A stretch of 64,000 nucleotides of DNA, taken from Nitrospirillum sp034653275. GTDB lineage: Bacteria; Pseudomonadota; Alphaproteobacteria; Azospirillales; Azospirillaceae. Position numbers and translations under genes: made by a program. Location of the stretch: contig NZ_JAYEES010000003.1 of NCBI RefSeq assembly GCF_034653275.1, positions 992,001 through 1,056,000 of the forward strand, read 5' to 3'. A model generated the notes under the pieces. The model did no database searches and was not told where the DNA came from. It saw nothing but the letters and a program-made list of their open reading frames with translations. Numbering within the stretch: position 1 is the stretch's first letter; the number at the start of each line of letters is the position of its first letter. Below are positions 35,407 through 44,113 of the stretch, piece by piece.

Positions 35407-35690
35407 GGCATTTGATCGTGACCGCTCAAATGCCCCCTCAGTCGTCGGGCGCCCGCGGTCGCGGGCTACAGCGGCACGAGTTGAAACCTCTTGCCGCTGG
35501 TGGAGGACGGACCGCCGAGTCGCCCTTGGAAATCCGCCGAGTCGCGCCCCCGGGACGCAGGGCATGCGCCCCCGATTCGCATAAGGCTTTGATAAGACTC
35601 ACAGCTATCCTTACCTCCGTGCGGGTTTGATCCGATCCGCCGCCCGCGAGAAGAAGACCGCCACCGCCTGCCAGAAGGTTTCCCTGCATC
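35407..35690 (+). repeat. Dispersed structured repeat, copy 4, and hisC upstream region
   Basis: GGCATTTGA (35407-35415) pairs with TCAAATGCC (35426-35434), directly followed by the repeat core CCCTCAGTCGTCGGGCG (from 35435) and stem C GCCCGCG-GT-CGCGGGC ending at about 35466; stems A and B are absent. After it come a hairpin CAGCGGCA/TGCCGCTG (about 35467-35498), a direct repeat CCGCCGAGTCGC (about 35511 and 35535) and unassigned sequence up to hisC. No gene is seen. Confidence 0.6.
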
Positions 35691-36791
35691 ATGTCCGCTC
35701 CCGTTCCCAACCCCGGCATTCTCGATATCCATGCCTATGTCGGGGGCGAGGCGCATGCGCCGGGGGCGTCGCGGCTGATCCGCCTGGCGTCCAACGAGGG
35801 GGCGCTGGGCCCCAGCCCCAAGGCGGTCGCGGCCTATACCGCGATGGCGGGCCAAATCCACCGCTATCCCGATGGCGGCTCCAAGGCGCTGCGTGCCGGC
35901 CTGGGCCGTCGCTTCGGCCTGGATGCCGAACGCATCGTCTGCGGCAACGGCTCCGACGACGTGCTGCAGCTGCTGACCCGCGCCTACGCCGGCGCCGGTG
36001 ACGAGGTGCTGCACACCGTCCATGGCTTCGCCATTTATCCCATCAGCGCGCGCTTCGCCGGCGCCACGCCGGTGGCGGCACCCGAGACCAACCTGAAGAC
36101 CGACGTGGATGCCCTGCTGGCCCGCGTCACGCCCCGCACCCGGGTGGTCTTCATCGCCAACCCCAACAATCCCACCGGCAGCTATCTCAACAAGGACGAG
36201 CTGCGGCGCTTGCACGCGGGGCTGCCGGAGAACGTGCTGCTGGTCATCGACGCGGCCTATGCCGAGTACGTCGACGCGCCGGACTACACCGACGGGTCCG
36301 ACCTGGTCGACGAATTCAGCAACGTCGTCATGACCCGCACCTTCTCCAAGATTTTCGCGCTGGGCGGCCTGCGCCTGGGCTGGGCCTATTGCCCGGCCCC
36401 CGTGGCCGACGTGCTGAACCGGGTGCGCGGCCCCTTCAACGTGGCGTCCAGCGCCCAGGCTGCCGGCCTGGCGGCGCTGGAGGACGTGGAGTTCCTGGAG
36501 AAGAGCCGCCGGCACAACGCCCAGTGGCGCGAATGGTTCGTCGGCCAGGTCCGTGAGCTGGGCCTGGTGGTCCATCCCTCCGTCGCCAATTTCGTCCTGA
36601 TCTCCTTCGCGGAGCAGAAGGGCGACCGCGCCAATGCCGAGGGCGCCCGGCTGCTGCTCAAGTCGCGCGGCATCCTGGTGCGCCAGGTCGGCTCCTACGG
36701 GCTGCCGTACTGCCTGCGCGTCACCATCGGGCTGGAGGATGAGATGCGGGAGGTCGTGGCCGGCCTTGCGGATTGGGTGGCCGGCAAATGA
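35691..36791 (+). CDS. hisC: Histidinol-phosphate/aromatic aminotransferase
   Basis: PLP-dependent class I/II aminotransferase of 366 residues. PLP lysine K220 in TFSKIFALGGLRLGW, SNEGALGPSP near the substrate site, ANPNNPTGSYL (about 156-166) and DAAYAEY (about 187-193). HisC enzymes act on imidazole-acetol phosphate and often also on phenylpyruvate or prephenate. Placement between chorismate mutase and tyrA suggests an aromatic amino-acid role. Stop and tyrA start overlap (ATGA). Confidence 0.93.
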   Translation: MSAPVPNPGILDIHAYVGGEAHAPGASRLIRLASNEGALGPSPKAVAAYTAMAGQIHRYPDGGSKALRAGLGRRFGLDAERIVCGNGSDDVLQLLTRAYAGAGDEVLHTVHGFAIYPISARFAGATPVAAPETNLKTDVDALLARVTPRTRVVFIANPNNPTGSYLNKDELRRLHAGLPENVLLVIDAAYAEYVDAPDYTDGSDLVDEFSNVVMTRTFSKIFALGGLRLGWAYCPAPVADVLNRVRGPFNVASSAQAAGLAALEDVEFLEKSRRHNAQWREWFVGQVRELGLVVHPSVANFVLISFAEQKGDRANAEGARLLLKSRGILVRQVGSYGLPYCLRVTIGLEDEMREVVAGLADWVAGK

Positions 36792-37677
36792 CCGATACGC
36801 CCCTGTATAAGCGCGTCTGCGTCATCGGCCTGGGCCTCATCGGCTCTTCCCTGCTGCGCTGTCTGATGGCCGACCGTTCCCTGGCGGGCGAGGTGGTGGC
36901 CTGCGACCGGTCAGACGCCGTCTGCGCCCGCGTGGCGGAGCTGGGCATCGCCGACCGCGTGGAAAGCGACGCCACCCTGGCCGTGGCCGGCGCCGACCTT
37001 GTCGTCCTGTGCACGCCCGTGGGCGCCTATGCTGACGTGGCGGCCCTGATCGGCCCGCATCTGGCGCCGGGCAGCACGCTCAGCGACGTGGGCTCCGTCA
37101 AGCAGGCGGTGGTGCGCGACGTTTCCCCCATGTGCCGGACGGTGTGCACTTCGTGCCCGGCCATCCCCTGGCCGGGACCGAGCATTCCGGCCCCGATGCC
37201 GGCTTCAAGGAGCTGTTCCGCGGCCGCTGGCTGATCCTGACGCCGCCCCCGGGGACGGATGCGGCGGCGGTCGACCGGCTGGGCCGGCTGTGGGCCGCCT
37301 GCGGTTCGCAGATCGAGGTCATGGATGCCAGCCACCATGACCAGGTGCTGGCCATCACCAGCCACCTGCCGCACCTGATCGCCTACACCATCGTCGGCAC
37401 GGCCACGGATTTGGAGGAGACGACGAAGTCGGAGGTCATCCGCTTCTCCGCCTCCGGCTTCCGCGACTTCACCCGCATCGCGGCGTCGGACCCCGTCATG
37501 TGGCGCGACATCTTCCTGAACAACCGCGAGGCGGTGCTGGAGATGATCCAGCGCTTCACCGAGGATTTGACGGCCCTGCAGCGCGCCATCCGCTGGGGGG
37601 AGGGGGACAAGCTGTTCGACCTGTTCACCCGCACCCGCGCCATCCGCCGGTCCATCATCGACGCCAAGCAGGCTTAG
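36788..37677 (+). pseudogene. tyrA: Prephenate/arogenate (cyclohexadienyl) dehydrogenase, frameshifted
   Basis: NAD(P)-dependent enzyme of tyrosine synthesis. The N-terminal part has the Rossmann motif GLGLIG (14-19) and LSDVGSVKQAVVRDV; the C-terminal part begins HFVPGHPLAGTEHSGPDAGF and continues to the end (ATSHLPHLIAY-like segment ITSHLPHLIAYTIVG). The two are in different frames, broken at the C run 37125-37129. One more C restores SPHVPDGVHF and a 296-residue protein. Loss of tyrosine synthesis is unlikely in this setting, so a sequencing error is favoured. Confidence 0.88.
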
Positions 37678-37687
37678 TCTTTGTGCT

Positions 37688-37788
37688 CCCTCAAGCGCCG
37701 GGCGGCCGCATCCGCGGCCTTGGCTATCCTCGCCTTTCAGTCCGCTGACGCTCCCCGAAAGGCTCCGGCGGCTGCGGTCGCAGCCTAG
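37688..37788 (+). repeat. Dispersed structured repeat, copy 2 (fullest)
   Basis: Ten bases after the tyrA stop. CCCTCAAGCGCCGGGCGG, stem A GGCCGC (37704-37709)/GCGGCC (37714-37719), then GGCTATCCTCG, stem B GCCTTTC (37732-37738)/GAAAGGC (37757-37763), then CTCCGGCG and stem C GGCTGCG (37770-37776)/CGCAGCC (37779-37785), CTAG. A further GGAGCGGC-type hairpin follows to about 37813. Confidence 0.8.
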
Positions 37789-37833
37789 TCGCTTCGCTCC
37801 CTTGGGGCGGAGCGGCTGGCTTGGCGTTTGGCT

Positions 37834-38943
37834 TCAATGCCAGGAGATGTCGGGGTAGTGGGCCACGGTCAGCGGGCCCACCTGCAGCTTATGGTCTTGC
37901 ATCGTGATGGGCAGCTTCAGGGTGGGGGGGCCGCCGTTGGCCTTGGGCTTGGCCAGCAGGGCCACGCCCAGGTGCGCCCAGGTGGCGGCGTTGCCGCGCA
38001 GGCTGCCGCCGTCGTGCAGCGCGTCCACCAGGTTGTCCAGGCCCGACAGCTCCGCCGTGCCCGATCCCTGGGGCTGCAGGTTGGCGTCCAGTGCCAGGGT
38101 GGCGTTGGCCCCCATGTGCAGGTCGCCCCAGTCCAGTTTCAGGCTGTCCACCTCCACCGTGCCACCTTCCTTGGACCAGGGGGTCACCGCGTCCGCCGTG
38201 GGCGCGGCGGGGATCGGCCCTTGCACCCGCGCCGCCAGGATCAGGCGCTGCACCGTCGTGCCCAGGCTGCGCACCGGCGGCACGGTCATGTTGGTGATGT
38301 CCACGTGTAGGGCCAGGCCTGTGCCCGTGTGGTCGGTGGGCGGCGTCACCGGCCGCTCGACCGTGACCGACACATCCTCGATGGGGTAGCTGCCGGCCGG
38401 AACCAGGCTTGCCGGCGGTGCTGCGGCCGCCGTTCCGTCTGTCGGGGGGGCTTCCGCCGGGGCGCCCTCCGGCGCCGGCAGGGGCGCGGCGACCAGGGTG
38501 GCGTGGTTCAGGTTCACCTGGACCGAACGCGGGGTGCCGGTGGCCAGGTCCAGGGTGACACGGCCGCCGGCGATGGTGGCGGTGGCGTCCAGGGCCGGCC
38601 GGGCCCCTTCGCGCGGCAGGCTGGCGTGGCCGCCCTTGGCCAGGGTCAGGACCACCTGGTCCAGGCGCCAGATGGGTGCCGAGGCCTTGACCGTCTCGGC
38701 CAACCAGCTCAGCCCGTCCGGCTTCGCGACCTTCACGTCGGTGGCGGTGATGGAAATGCCCAGGGGGAAGCCGCCCAGCGTGGGCGGTTGATAGGTGATG
38801 GTGGCGCCCGCCGCGCGCGCCAGTTCGGTGTTGTGCTCCAGCAGGCCCAGCAGGCGGGTCGCCATGCGGTGCCACCACACGGCATAGCCGGTCACCAGGA
38901 CCAGCACCAGGAACAGGACAAGGGTCAGGGGGCGGACACGCAT
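37834..38943 (-). CDS. DUF2125 domain-containing protein
   Basis: 369 residues. One N-terminal hydrophobic helix (about 5-25, LTLVLFLVLVLVTGYAVWW) anchors a large periplasmic domain rich in L, T, V, D and G with beta-strand character (GGFPLGISITATDV, GGRVTLDLATGT), typical of DUF2125 proteins of alphaproteobacteria. They superficially resemble AsmA/TamB-like lipid-transfer proteins, but function is unknown. A P/A-rich linker lies at about 175-200. The start at 38943 is chosen to place the anchor at the N-terminus. Confidence 0.85.
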   Translation of the reverse strand: MRVRPLTLVLFLVLVLVTGYAVWWHRMATRLLGLLEHNTELARAAGATITYQPPTLGGFPLGISITATDVKVAKPDGLSWLAETVKASAPIWRLDQVVLTLAKGGHASLPREGARPALDATATIAGGRVTLDLATGTPRSVQVNLNHATLVAAPLPAPEGAPAEAPPTDGTAAAAPPASLVPAGSYPIEDVSVTVERPVTPPTDHTGTGLALHVDITNMTVPPVRSLGTTVQRLILAARVQGPIPAAPTADAVTPWSKEGGTVEVDSLKLDWGDLHMGANATLALDANLQPQGSGTAELSGLDNLVDALHDGGSLRGNAATWAHLGVALLAKPKANGGPPTLKLPITMQDHKLQVGPLTVAHYPDISWH

Positions 38944-39156
38944 GGAAAATCCCAAAAGGCGGCGGCCAGGCATGGGCGCCGGGGCGATGAGGCCACGCCC
39001 GGATGGGCTTGGCAAGCGCGGCGCCGTCGCGCCGGTCTTCAGTCTTAGATCGGCATCCGCCGCCTGGAATGCCAGCGCCAATAGGCTTACCAACGGTTGA
39101 CGGCGGCGGGGAAGCCGTACAGGGTCGGGGCATCATGGTCGTTTCCCCAGCCTGGC

Positions 39157-39747
39157 ATGCCGCCCTTGTCCCCATCCGCCTCTGAAATCGCCGCCCCCTA
39201 TCGCGCCATCGGCGTCGTCGCCGACGTCGATGTCTGGGTCTTCGGTTACGGCTCCCTCATGTGGAACCCGGGTTTCCCCTTCGTGGAGCGGCGGCTGGCC
39301 ACGGTGCGGGGCTGGCACCGGGGGTTCAGCGTCTATTCCTTCCGCCATCGCGGCACCCGCGCCTGTCCGGGCGCCGTGCTGGGACTGGACCGGGGCGGGG
39401 CTTGCCGGGGGGTCGCCTACCGCGTGGCGGAGGCCGAGGCGGCGGGCGTCCTGGATTACCTCTGGGCGCGGGAGATGCAGAACGCGGTCTATGAGCCGCG
39501 CCTGCTGACCGCCACGCTGGACGACGGGGCGAAGGTGCCCACCGTGGCCTTCACCGTGCTGCGCGGGCATGAGCAATATTGCGGACGCCTGCCGCCGGGG
39601 GAGCTGGCCGGCCTGATCCGCCAGGGCGTGGGGGAAAGCGGACGCAACGTCGACTATCTGGTCAACACCGTCCGGCACCTGCATGAGCTGGGCATCCGCG
39701 ACCGCAACCTGGAAGGCCTGGTGGAGCGGGTGACGGGGCCGGTGTGA
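39157..39747 (+). CDS. Gamma-glutamylcyclotransferase (ChaC-like)
   Basis: 196 residues. The family motif YGSLMW is at residues 31-36 (VFGYGSL), with R-rich GWHRGFSVYSFRHRGT and the acid-base glutamate region in LDYLWAREM. ChaC-type enzymes degrade glutathione to 5-oxoproline and Cys-Gly. A TTGACG...CAGGGT promoter-like pair (39097 and 39120) lies upstream, so ATG 39157 is chosen over a TTG at 39097. Confidence 0.88.
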   Translation: MPPLSPSASEIAAPYRAIGVVADVDVWVFGYGSLMWNPGFPFVERRLATVRGWHRGFSVYSFRHRGTRACPGAVLGLDRGGACRGVAYRVAEAEAAGVLDYLWAREMQNAVYEPRLLTATLDDGAKVPTVAFTVLRGHEQYCGRLPPGELAGLIRQGVGESGRNVDYLVNTVRHLHELGIRDRNLEGLVERVTGPV

Positions 39748-39768
39748 TCGACCCAGGCCCCCGGACCA

Positions 39769-40347
39769 TCATCCCCGCTTGAGGAACAGGACGCGCGTGT
39801 CGCCATAGCGGCGCTCGTCCAAGGTCTCAAAGCCTACCGGCGCCTCGAAGGCGTCGTCGCCGCCGATCTCCACCACGCAGAGGGCTTCCGGCGCCAGCCA
39901 GCCGCCGACCACCAGGCTTTCCAGCGCGCGGGGCGCCAGGCCCTGGCCGTAGGGCGGGTCCAGGAAAGTGAGGCCGGCGGCATGCCGCGAGGCCTGCGCG
40001 TTCAAGGGGGGCGCCTTGGTGGCGTCGCCCTGGATGAACTGGCAGCGGCCGGTTTCCTTCAGCGTGGCGGCGTTGGCGCGCGCCAGGTCCAGCGAGGCGC
40101 GGCTGACGTCCAGAAACAGGGCCGCCTCCGCCCCGCGCGACAGCGCCTCCAGCCCCAGGGCGCCGGTGCCGCAGAACGCGTCCAGCACCACCCGCCCTTC
40201 CACCGTGGGGCCCTCGTCAGCGAAGAAGTCGCCATGCTCCAGGATGTTGAACAGGGCCTGGCGCGTGCGGTCGCTGGTGGGCCGCACGTCCCGGCCGCCG
40301 GGGGCCGCCAGGGTCCGCCCGCGATGCCGCCCGCCGACGATGCGCAT
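39769..40347 (-). CDS. rsmD: 16S rRNA (guanine(966)-N(2))-methyltransferase RsmD
   Basis: 192 residues. MRIVGGRHRGRTL start, PTSDRTRQALFNILEH, VLDAFCGTGALGLEALSRGA (SAM motif I) and the catalytic DPPYG are all RsmD signatures. It modifies G966 of 16S rRNA. Its start overlaps the stop of the pseudouridine synthase gene upstream by one base. Confidence 0.95.
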   Translation of the reverse strand: MRIVGGRHRGRTLAAPGGRDVRPTSDRTRQALFNILEHGDFFADEGPTVEGRVVLDAFCGTGALGLEALSRGAEAALFLDVSRASLDLARANAATLKETGRCQFIQGDATKAPPLNAQASRHAAGLTFLDPPYGQGLAPRALESLVVGGWLAPEALCVVEIGGDDAFEAPVGFETLDERRYGDTRVLFLKRG

Positions 40348-41735
40348 CAGGTCTTCTTGCCCTTGGGCGCCGGCTTGCCCTTAGGCGCGGGGCGAGCGGG
40401 CTTCGGACCGGCCGATTTGGGGGCCTTGGCGGGCACCGCCTTGCCGGCGCGCGGGGCCGCCTTGGCCTCACTGCGCTTGGTGTCGTCCCGTTTGGCATCC
40501 TGGCGTTTGGTGGGCGCGCGCTTGGGCGGCGCGCGGCTGTCGACACGCTCCCCCAGGCTGGGCGCGGTGCGGGCCACCGGCGTCTTGCGCGGGCGTCGGG
40601 CGGGGTGCCTGTCCTCGTCATCGTCGGGCGTGCCGTCCAGCGCCCGGTCCAGGGCGTGGGCCAGCGCGCGCGCCTTGTCGGCGGCGCTGTCGCCGGTCGA
40701 TGGCGGACGCCTGGTGCGCGTCACCGCGTCGGCCTGGGCCGACGGGCGCTCCACGGTCCGGGCGTTGGGCCGGGCCGTTGCTCGATCCGGGGCGCGGGTG
40801 GGGCGCGGCACTTCGGCCATGTCCTCGCGCCGGGTACGGGCCGGCGCGGTCTTCGCGGGGCTCGTCTTCGCCGTTGGGGCGGGCTTGGCCTTGGGCGCCT
40901 TGTCGAAGCGCAGGGCCGGCACCTCGGCCGCGGACCTGGTGGCGCGCGCCTCCTTGCGGTCCTGGGCGCTTTCCTTGGGGAAGAACTGGGGCAGCTGGTC
41001 GCGCAGCACGCGGCGCGGCACTTCCTCCACCTCGCCCTTTTCCAGCTTGCCCAGCTGGAACGGGCCGTAGGCGACGCGGATCAGGCGGTTCACCGTCAGG
41101 CCCAGGTGCTCCAGCACCTTGCGGATCTCGCGGTTCTTGCCCTCGCGCAGGGTCATCGTCAGCCAGGCGTTGCTGCCTTGCTCCCGGTCCAGCACGGCCT
41201 CGATGGGGCCGTATTCGGTGCCGTCGACGAAGATGCCTTCCGCCAGCTTGGCCAACTTGGCCGTATCCGGCGTCCCGTGCACGCGCACGCGGTAGCGGCG
41301 GGGCCAGGCGGTGGACGGCAGCTCCAGGTGCCGGGCCAGCTCACCGTCGTTGGTCAGCAGCAGCAGGCCCTCGGTATTCAAATCCAGCCGGCCGACGGAG
41401 ATGACGCGGGGCATGCCGTCGGGCAGGCGGTCGAACACCGTGGCGCGGGCCAGCTCATCACGTGCCGTGGTTACCAGGCCGGCGGGCTTGTGATAGCGCC
41501 AGACGCGCGTCGGTTCCTGCTCGGGCAGAACCTGGCCGTCGACGACGATGCGGTCGCCAGGCCGCACGTTCACGCCGGGCGAGGTCAGCACCTGACCGTT
41601 CACGGCCACGCGGCCGTCGGCGATCCAGCGTTCGGCATCGCGGCGGGAGCACAGGCCGGCGCGCGCCAGCCGCTTGGCGATGCGCTCACCGGATTTCTCG
41701 GCGCCAGACTTTTCGGGGGATTTGGTCTCGGACAT
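40347..41735 (-). CDS. RsuA/RluB-family pseudouridine synthase with long basic tail
   Basis: 462 residues. N-terminal S4 RNA-binding domain (about 16-65; RLARAGLCSRRDAERWIADGRV) and catalytic RsuA/RluB domain (about 75-235; active aspartate in GRLDLNTEGLLLLTNDG, and LREGKNREIRKVLEHLGL). Most like 23S rRNA pseudouridine-2605 synthase RluB, but RluE/RluF cannot be excluded. The last 200 residues are a K/A/P/R-rich low-complexity tail, a frequent alphaproteobacterial addition. Start at 41735 (MSETKSPEKSG). Confidence 0.92.
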   Translation of the reverse strand: MSETKSPEKSGAEKSGERIAKRLARAGLCSRRDAERWIADGRVAVNGQVLTSPGVNVRPGDRIVVDGQVLPEQEPTRVWRYHKPAGLVTTARDELARATVFDRLPDGMPRVISVGRLDLNTEGLLLLTNDGELARHLELPSTAWPRRYRVRVHGTPDTAKLAKLAEGIFVDGTEYGPIEAVLDREQGSNAWLTMTLREGKNREIRKVLEHLGLTVNRLIRVAYGPFQLGKLEKGEVEEVPRRVLRDQLPQFFPKESAQDRKEARATRSAAEVPALRFDKAPKAKPAPTAKTSPAKTAPARTRREDMAEVPRPTRAPDRATARPNARTVERPSAQADAVTRTRRPPSTGDSAADKARALAHALDRALDGTPDDDEDRHPARRPRKTPVARTAPSLGERVDSRAPPKRAPTKRQDAKRDDTKRSEAKAAPRAGKAVPAKAPKSAGPKPARPAPKGKPAPKGKKT

Positions 41736-41913
41736 GCGCCGGACTGTATGCGCGCCCAGCCGCCTTGCCAAGCGCCAGACGGCGGCGGCCCAAGCCGGTG
41801 GGGCCCCCGCATGTGACATGGCTGGCGGTTCCCCGCATCGATCTCTTCGCCCGATGACAGATGCGCCGCCCGGCCGCTTGACGCCGCGCGCGGCCCTGCT
41901 CCACGCTGGGGGC

Positions 41914-42390
41914 ATGCTGTCGTCCACCCACGAGATCGAGCCGGACCTTTCCCCCATGGAGCGCGCCTTCGCCGAGGCCGCGTCCGCCGCCGCGCGGGGG
42001 GAGGTGCCGGTGGGCGCCGTCATCGTCGACCCCGCCACCGGCGCCGTCCTGGCCGCCGCCTCCAACCGGACGGAGGAGTTGGCCGATCCCACGGCGCATG
42101 CCGAGGTGCTGGCCATCCGCGCCGCCTGCGCCACGGTGGGCCAGCCGCGCCTGCCCGGCTTGGATCTCTATGTGACGCTGGAGCCCTGCGCCCTGTGCGC
42201 CGCCGCCATCAGCTTCGCCCGGCTGCGGCGGGTCTACTTCGGGGCCTATGACCCCAAGGGCGGGGCGGTGGAGCATGGTCCCCGCTTCTTCGGCCAGCCC
42301 ACCTGCCACCACGCGCCCGACACCTACGGCGGGCTGCAGGAACGGCGGGCCGGGGCGCTGTTGCAGGACTTCTTCAAGGAACGCCGCTGA
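41914..42390 (+). CDS. tadA: tRNA adenosine(34) deaminase TadA
   Basis: Zinc cytidine-deaminase-fold enzyme that converts A34 of tRNA-Arg(ACG) to inosine. About 158 residues. Zinc and proton sites: H62-x-E64 (TAHAE) and P91-C92-x2-C95 (EPCALC). GGAVEHGPRFF near the C-terminus fits TadA. The exact start is uncertain: 41914, 41854 and 41956 all give plausible proteins; 41914 has GGGGG upstream. Divergent from the pseudouridine synthase. Confidence 0.92.
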   Translation: MLSSTHEIEPDLSPMERAFAEAASAAARGEVPVGAVIVDPATGAVLAAASNRTEELADPTAHAEVLAIRAACATVGQPRLPGLDLYVTLEPCALCAAAISFARLRRVYFGAYDPKGGAVEHGPRFFGQPTCHHAPDTYGGLQERRAGALLQDFFKERR

Positions 42391-42432
42391 TCGCCGCCGC
42401 CGACCACGCCACAGCAAGGGGATGGGAACCGC

Positions 42433-43110
42433 ATGCCGCTCTACCGGGACGACTACGGCGCCTTCTATTGGTCCTTGCGCGGTGATGTGACGGGCGAGGT
42501 GGTGCGCGACACCCCGTTCCATAAGGACGCCGGCATGCGGGTGCTGCGGGTGCGGCCAGGGCAGCAGGGGCGCATCCTGTGGACGGTGCGGGGCACCTTC
42601 GCCCTGCTGGGGCTGGAGGTGCTGGCCATGCTGGTGCTGGCGGTGGGGCTGGTGACCGTGCCCGCCGGCTGGCCGATGGCGTTGGCGCTGAACGCCTTCC
42701 TGCCCATCACCGTCCTGGCGGGGCTGGCGGTGTCGGTGCTGGTGCCGCTGTCCTGCGAATGGACGACGGTGCGCCATCCCTTGCGCATCGTCCACGGCCA
42801 GGCGAACAGCCTGCTGCTGGCGCCCTTGCTGCCCGTTCTGGCGCCGGCCCTGTATTTCCTGGCGATGGCCCTCACCCTGTGGCGTCAGAAAGGCGTGTCC
42901 AAGGGCCTGCGCGCCATCGTGGCCGGGGCGGACCTATGGGAATGGGCGGTGATGGCGATGGCGACGCTGGGCCTGGCGGTGCTGGCCGGCTGGGTCGTCC
43001 ATCAATGCTGGATCGCGTGGAAGGAGTCCCGCCGCCGCCCCCCGCCGCGCATCCTCGGCCTGAGGGTGGCGGCGTCGCGCGAGCAGCGGCGGGACCGGAC
43101 CGGGTCTTAG
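42433..43110 (+). CDS. Hypothetical membrane protein
   Basis: 225 residues, no family recognised. A polar N-terminal 50 residues (YRDDYGAFYWSLRGD) is followed by four hydrophobic segments (about 50-75, 80-105, 130-155, 170-195) and a basic C-terminus (WKESRRRPPPR). Its stop overlaps that of the convergent TPR gene by two bases. No neighbour indicates a role. Confidence 0.65.
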   Translation: MPLYRDDYGAFYWSLRGDVTGEVVRDTPFHKDAGMRVLRVRPGQQGRILWTVRGTFALLGLEVLAMLVLAVGLVTVPAGWPMALALNAFLPITVLAGLAVSVLVPLSCEWTTVRHPLRIVHGQANSLLLAPLLPVLAPALYFLAMALTLWRQKGVSKGLRAIVAGADLWEWAVMAMATLGLAVLAGWVVHQCWIAWKESRRRPPPRILGLRVAASREQRRDRTGS

Positions 43111-44063
43111 GCCTCGGGGGCCTCGGGCTTCTTTTCCACGGCGGGCTCGGCGGCGGCTTCGATCGCCGGGGCTTCCTCGGCCCTGGTTTCGGCGGCAGTA
43201 TTTTCGGCGGCGGCCTTCTCAGCGCGGTAATTGTCGAAGGCGATCTTCACCGACCGGGCGGCCTCGCTGTCGGGGTAGGCGGCGGCCCACTGGTCGGCGC
43301 GGTCGGCGGCGGCGTCACCGTTGCCCATCTGCGCCATGACCGTCAGGGCGCGGGCGTAGAACTGCTGCGGCACCGGATGCGCGGGCGTGGTCTGGATCAG
43401 CACCCAGATGATCTGGGCGGCCTCTTCGGCGCGGCCCATGGCGATCAGGGTGTCGGCCAGGGCCAGCCGGGCGTCACCCTGGGACGGGTCCAGGGTGGCG
43501 CAGGCGTGGAACTCGGCGGCGGCCGCGTCCAGGCGGCCGGTGTTGCGCAGGATCAGGCCCAGGTTGAAGCGGGTCTCGGCCCGGTTTGGGTCCAGTTCCA
43601 GCGTGCGGCGCCAGGCGTCCTCGGCCCCGGCCAGATCGTTCTTCTGGCCCGAGGCCACACCCAGGGCGTGCCAGGCCTCGGTGAACTGCGGGTTCAGCTC
43701 CACCGCGCGGCGGAAGCTTTCCAGCGCCTCATCCACCTTGCCCTGGGCCAGCAGGGCCATGCCCAGGTTCTGGTGCGGCGGCGGGTGGTTGGGGTTCAGC
43801 GACCGCGCCTTCTTCAGCGCCGTCACCGCCTCCTCCAGCTTGCCCAGGCCCTGCAGCACCGCGCCCAGGTTGGACCAGGCGACGCGGATTTCCGGGACGG
43901 CGGCGTAGATGCGGATGATGGCGCGATAGGCGTTCTCCGCCTCCTTCAGCCGGCCCTGGCGGTGCAGGTCGGCGGCCACGCGCATGTCGTTGACGAAGGG
44001 CGCGCCGGCATTGGCGTCCTTGGAGATTTCCGCGATGCGGCGGCGGCGGTCCTGGCGATTCAT
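43107..44063 (-). CDS. Tetratricopeptide repeat protein
   Basis: 318 residues with about six TPR units (residues 25-245; for example NLGAVLQGLGKLEEAVTALKKARSLNPNH and NLGMALLAQGKVDEALESFRRAVELNPQF), a protein-binding superhelix. The last 55 residues are an acidic A/E/P-rich tail. No signal peptide or membrane helix, so probably cytoplasmic. Partner unknown. It lies 50 bases downstream of purD on the same strand. Confidence 0.9.
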   Translation of the reverse strand: MNRQDRRRRIAEISKDANAGAPFVNDMRVAADLHRQGRLKEAENAYRAIIRIYAAVPEIRVAWSNLGAVLQGLGKLEEAVTALKKARSLNPNHPPPHQNLGMALLAQGKVDEALESFRRAVELNPQFTEAWHALGVASGQKNDLAGAEDAWRRTLELDPNRAETRFNLGLILRNTGRLDAAAAEFHACATLDPSQGDARLALADTLIAMGRAEEAAQIIWVLIQTTPAHPVPQQFYARALTVMAQMGNGDAAADRADQWAAAYPDSEAARSVKIAFDNYRAEKAAAENTAAETRAEEAPAIEAAAEPAVEKKPEAPEA

Positions 44064-44113
44064 GATCTCGTGTCCCTGAAAAAACGGCTGGGGCCCATCC
44101 TGGGGCGCCCGCC

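Noticed and set aside
43107..43110. Overlap of two convergent stops as a frameshift sign
   Set aside because: Both proteins end naturally; convergent stops sharing bases are common in compact genomes.
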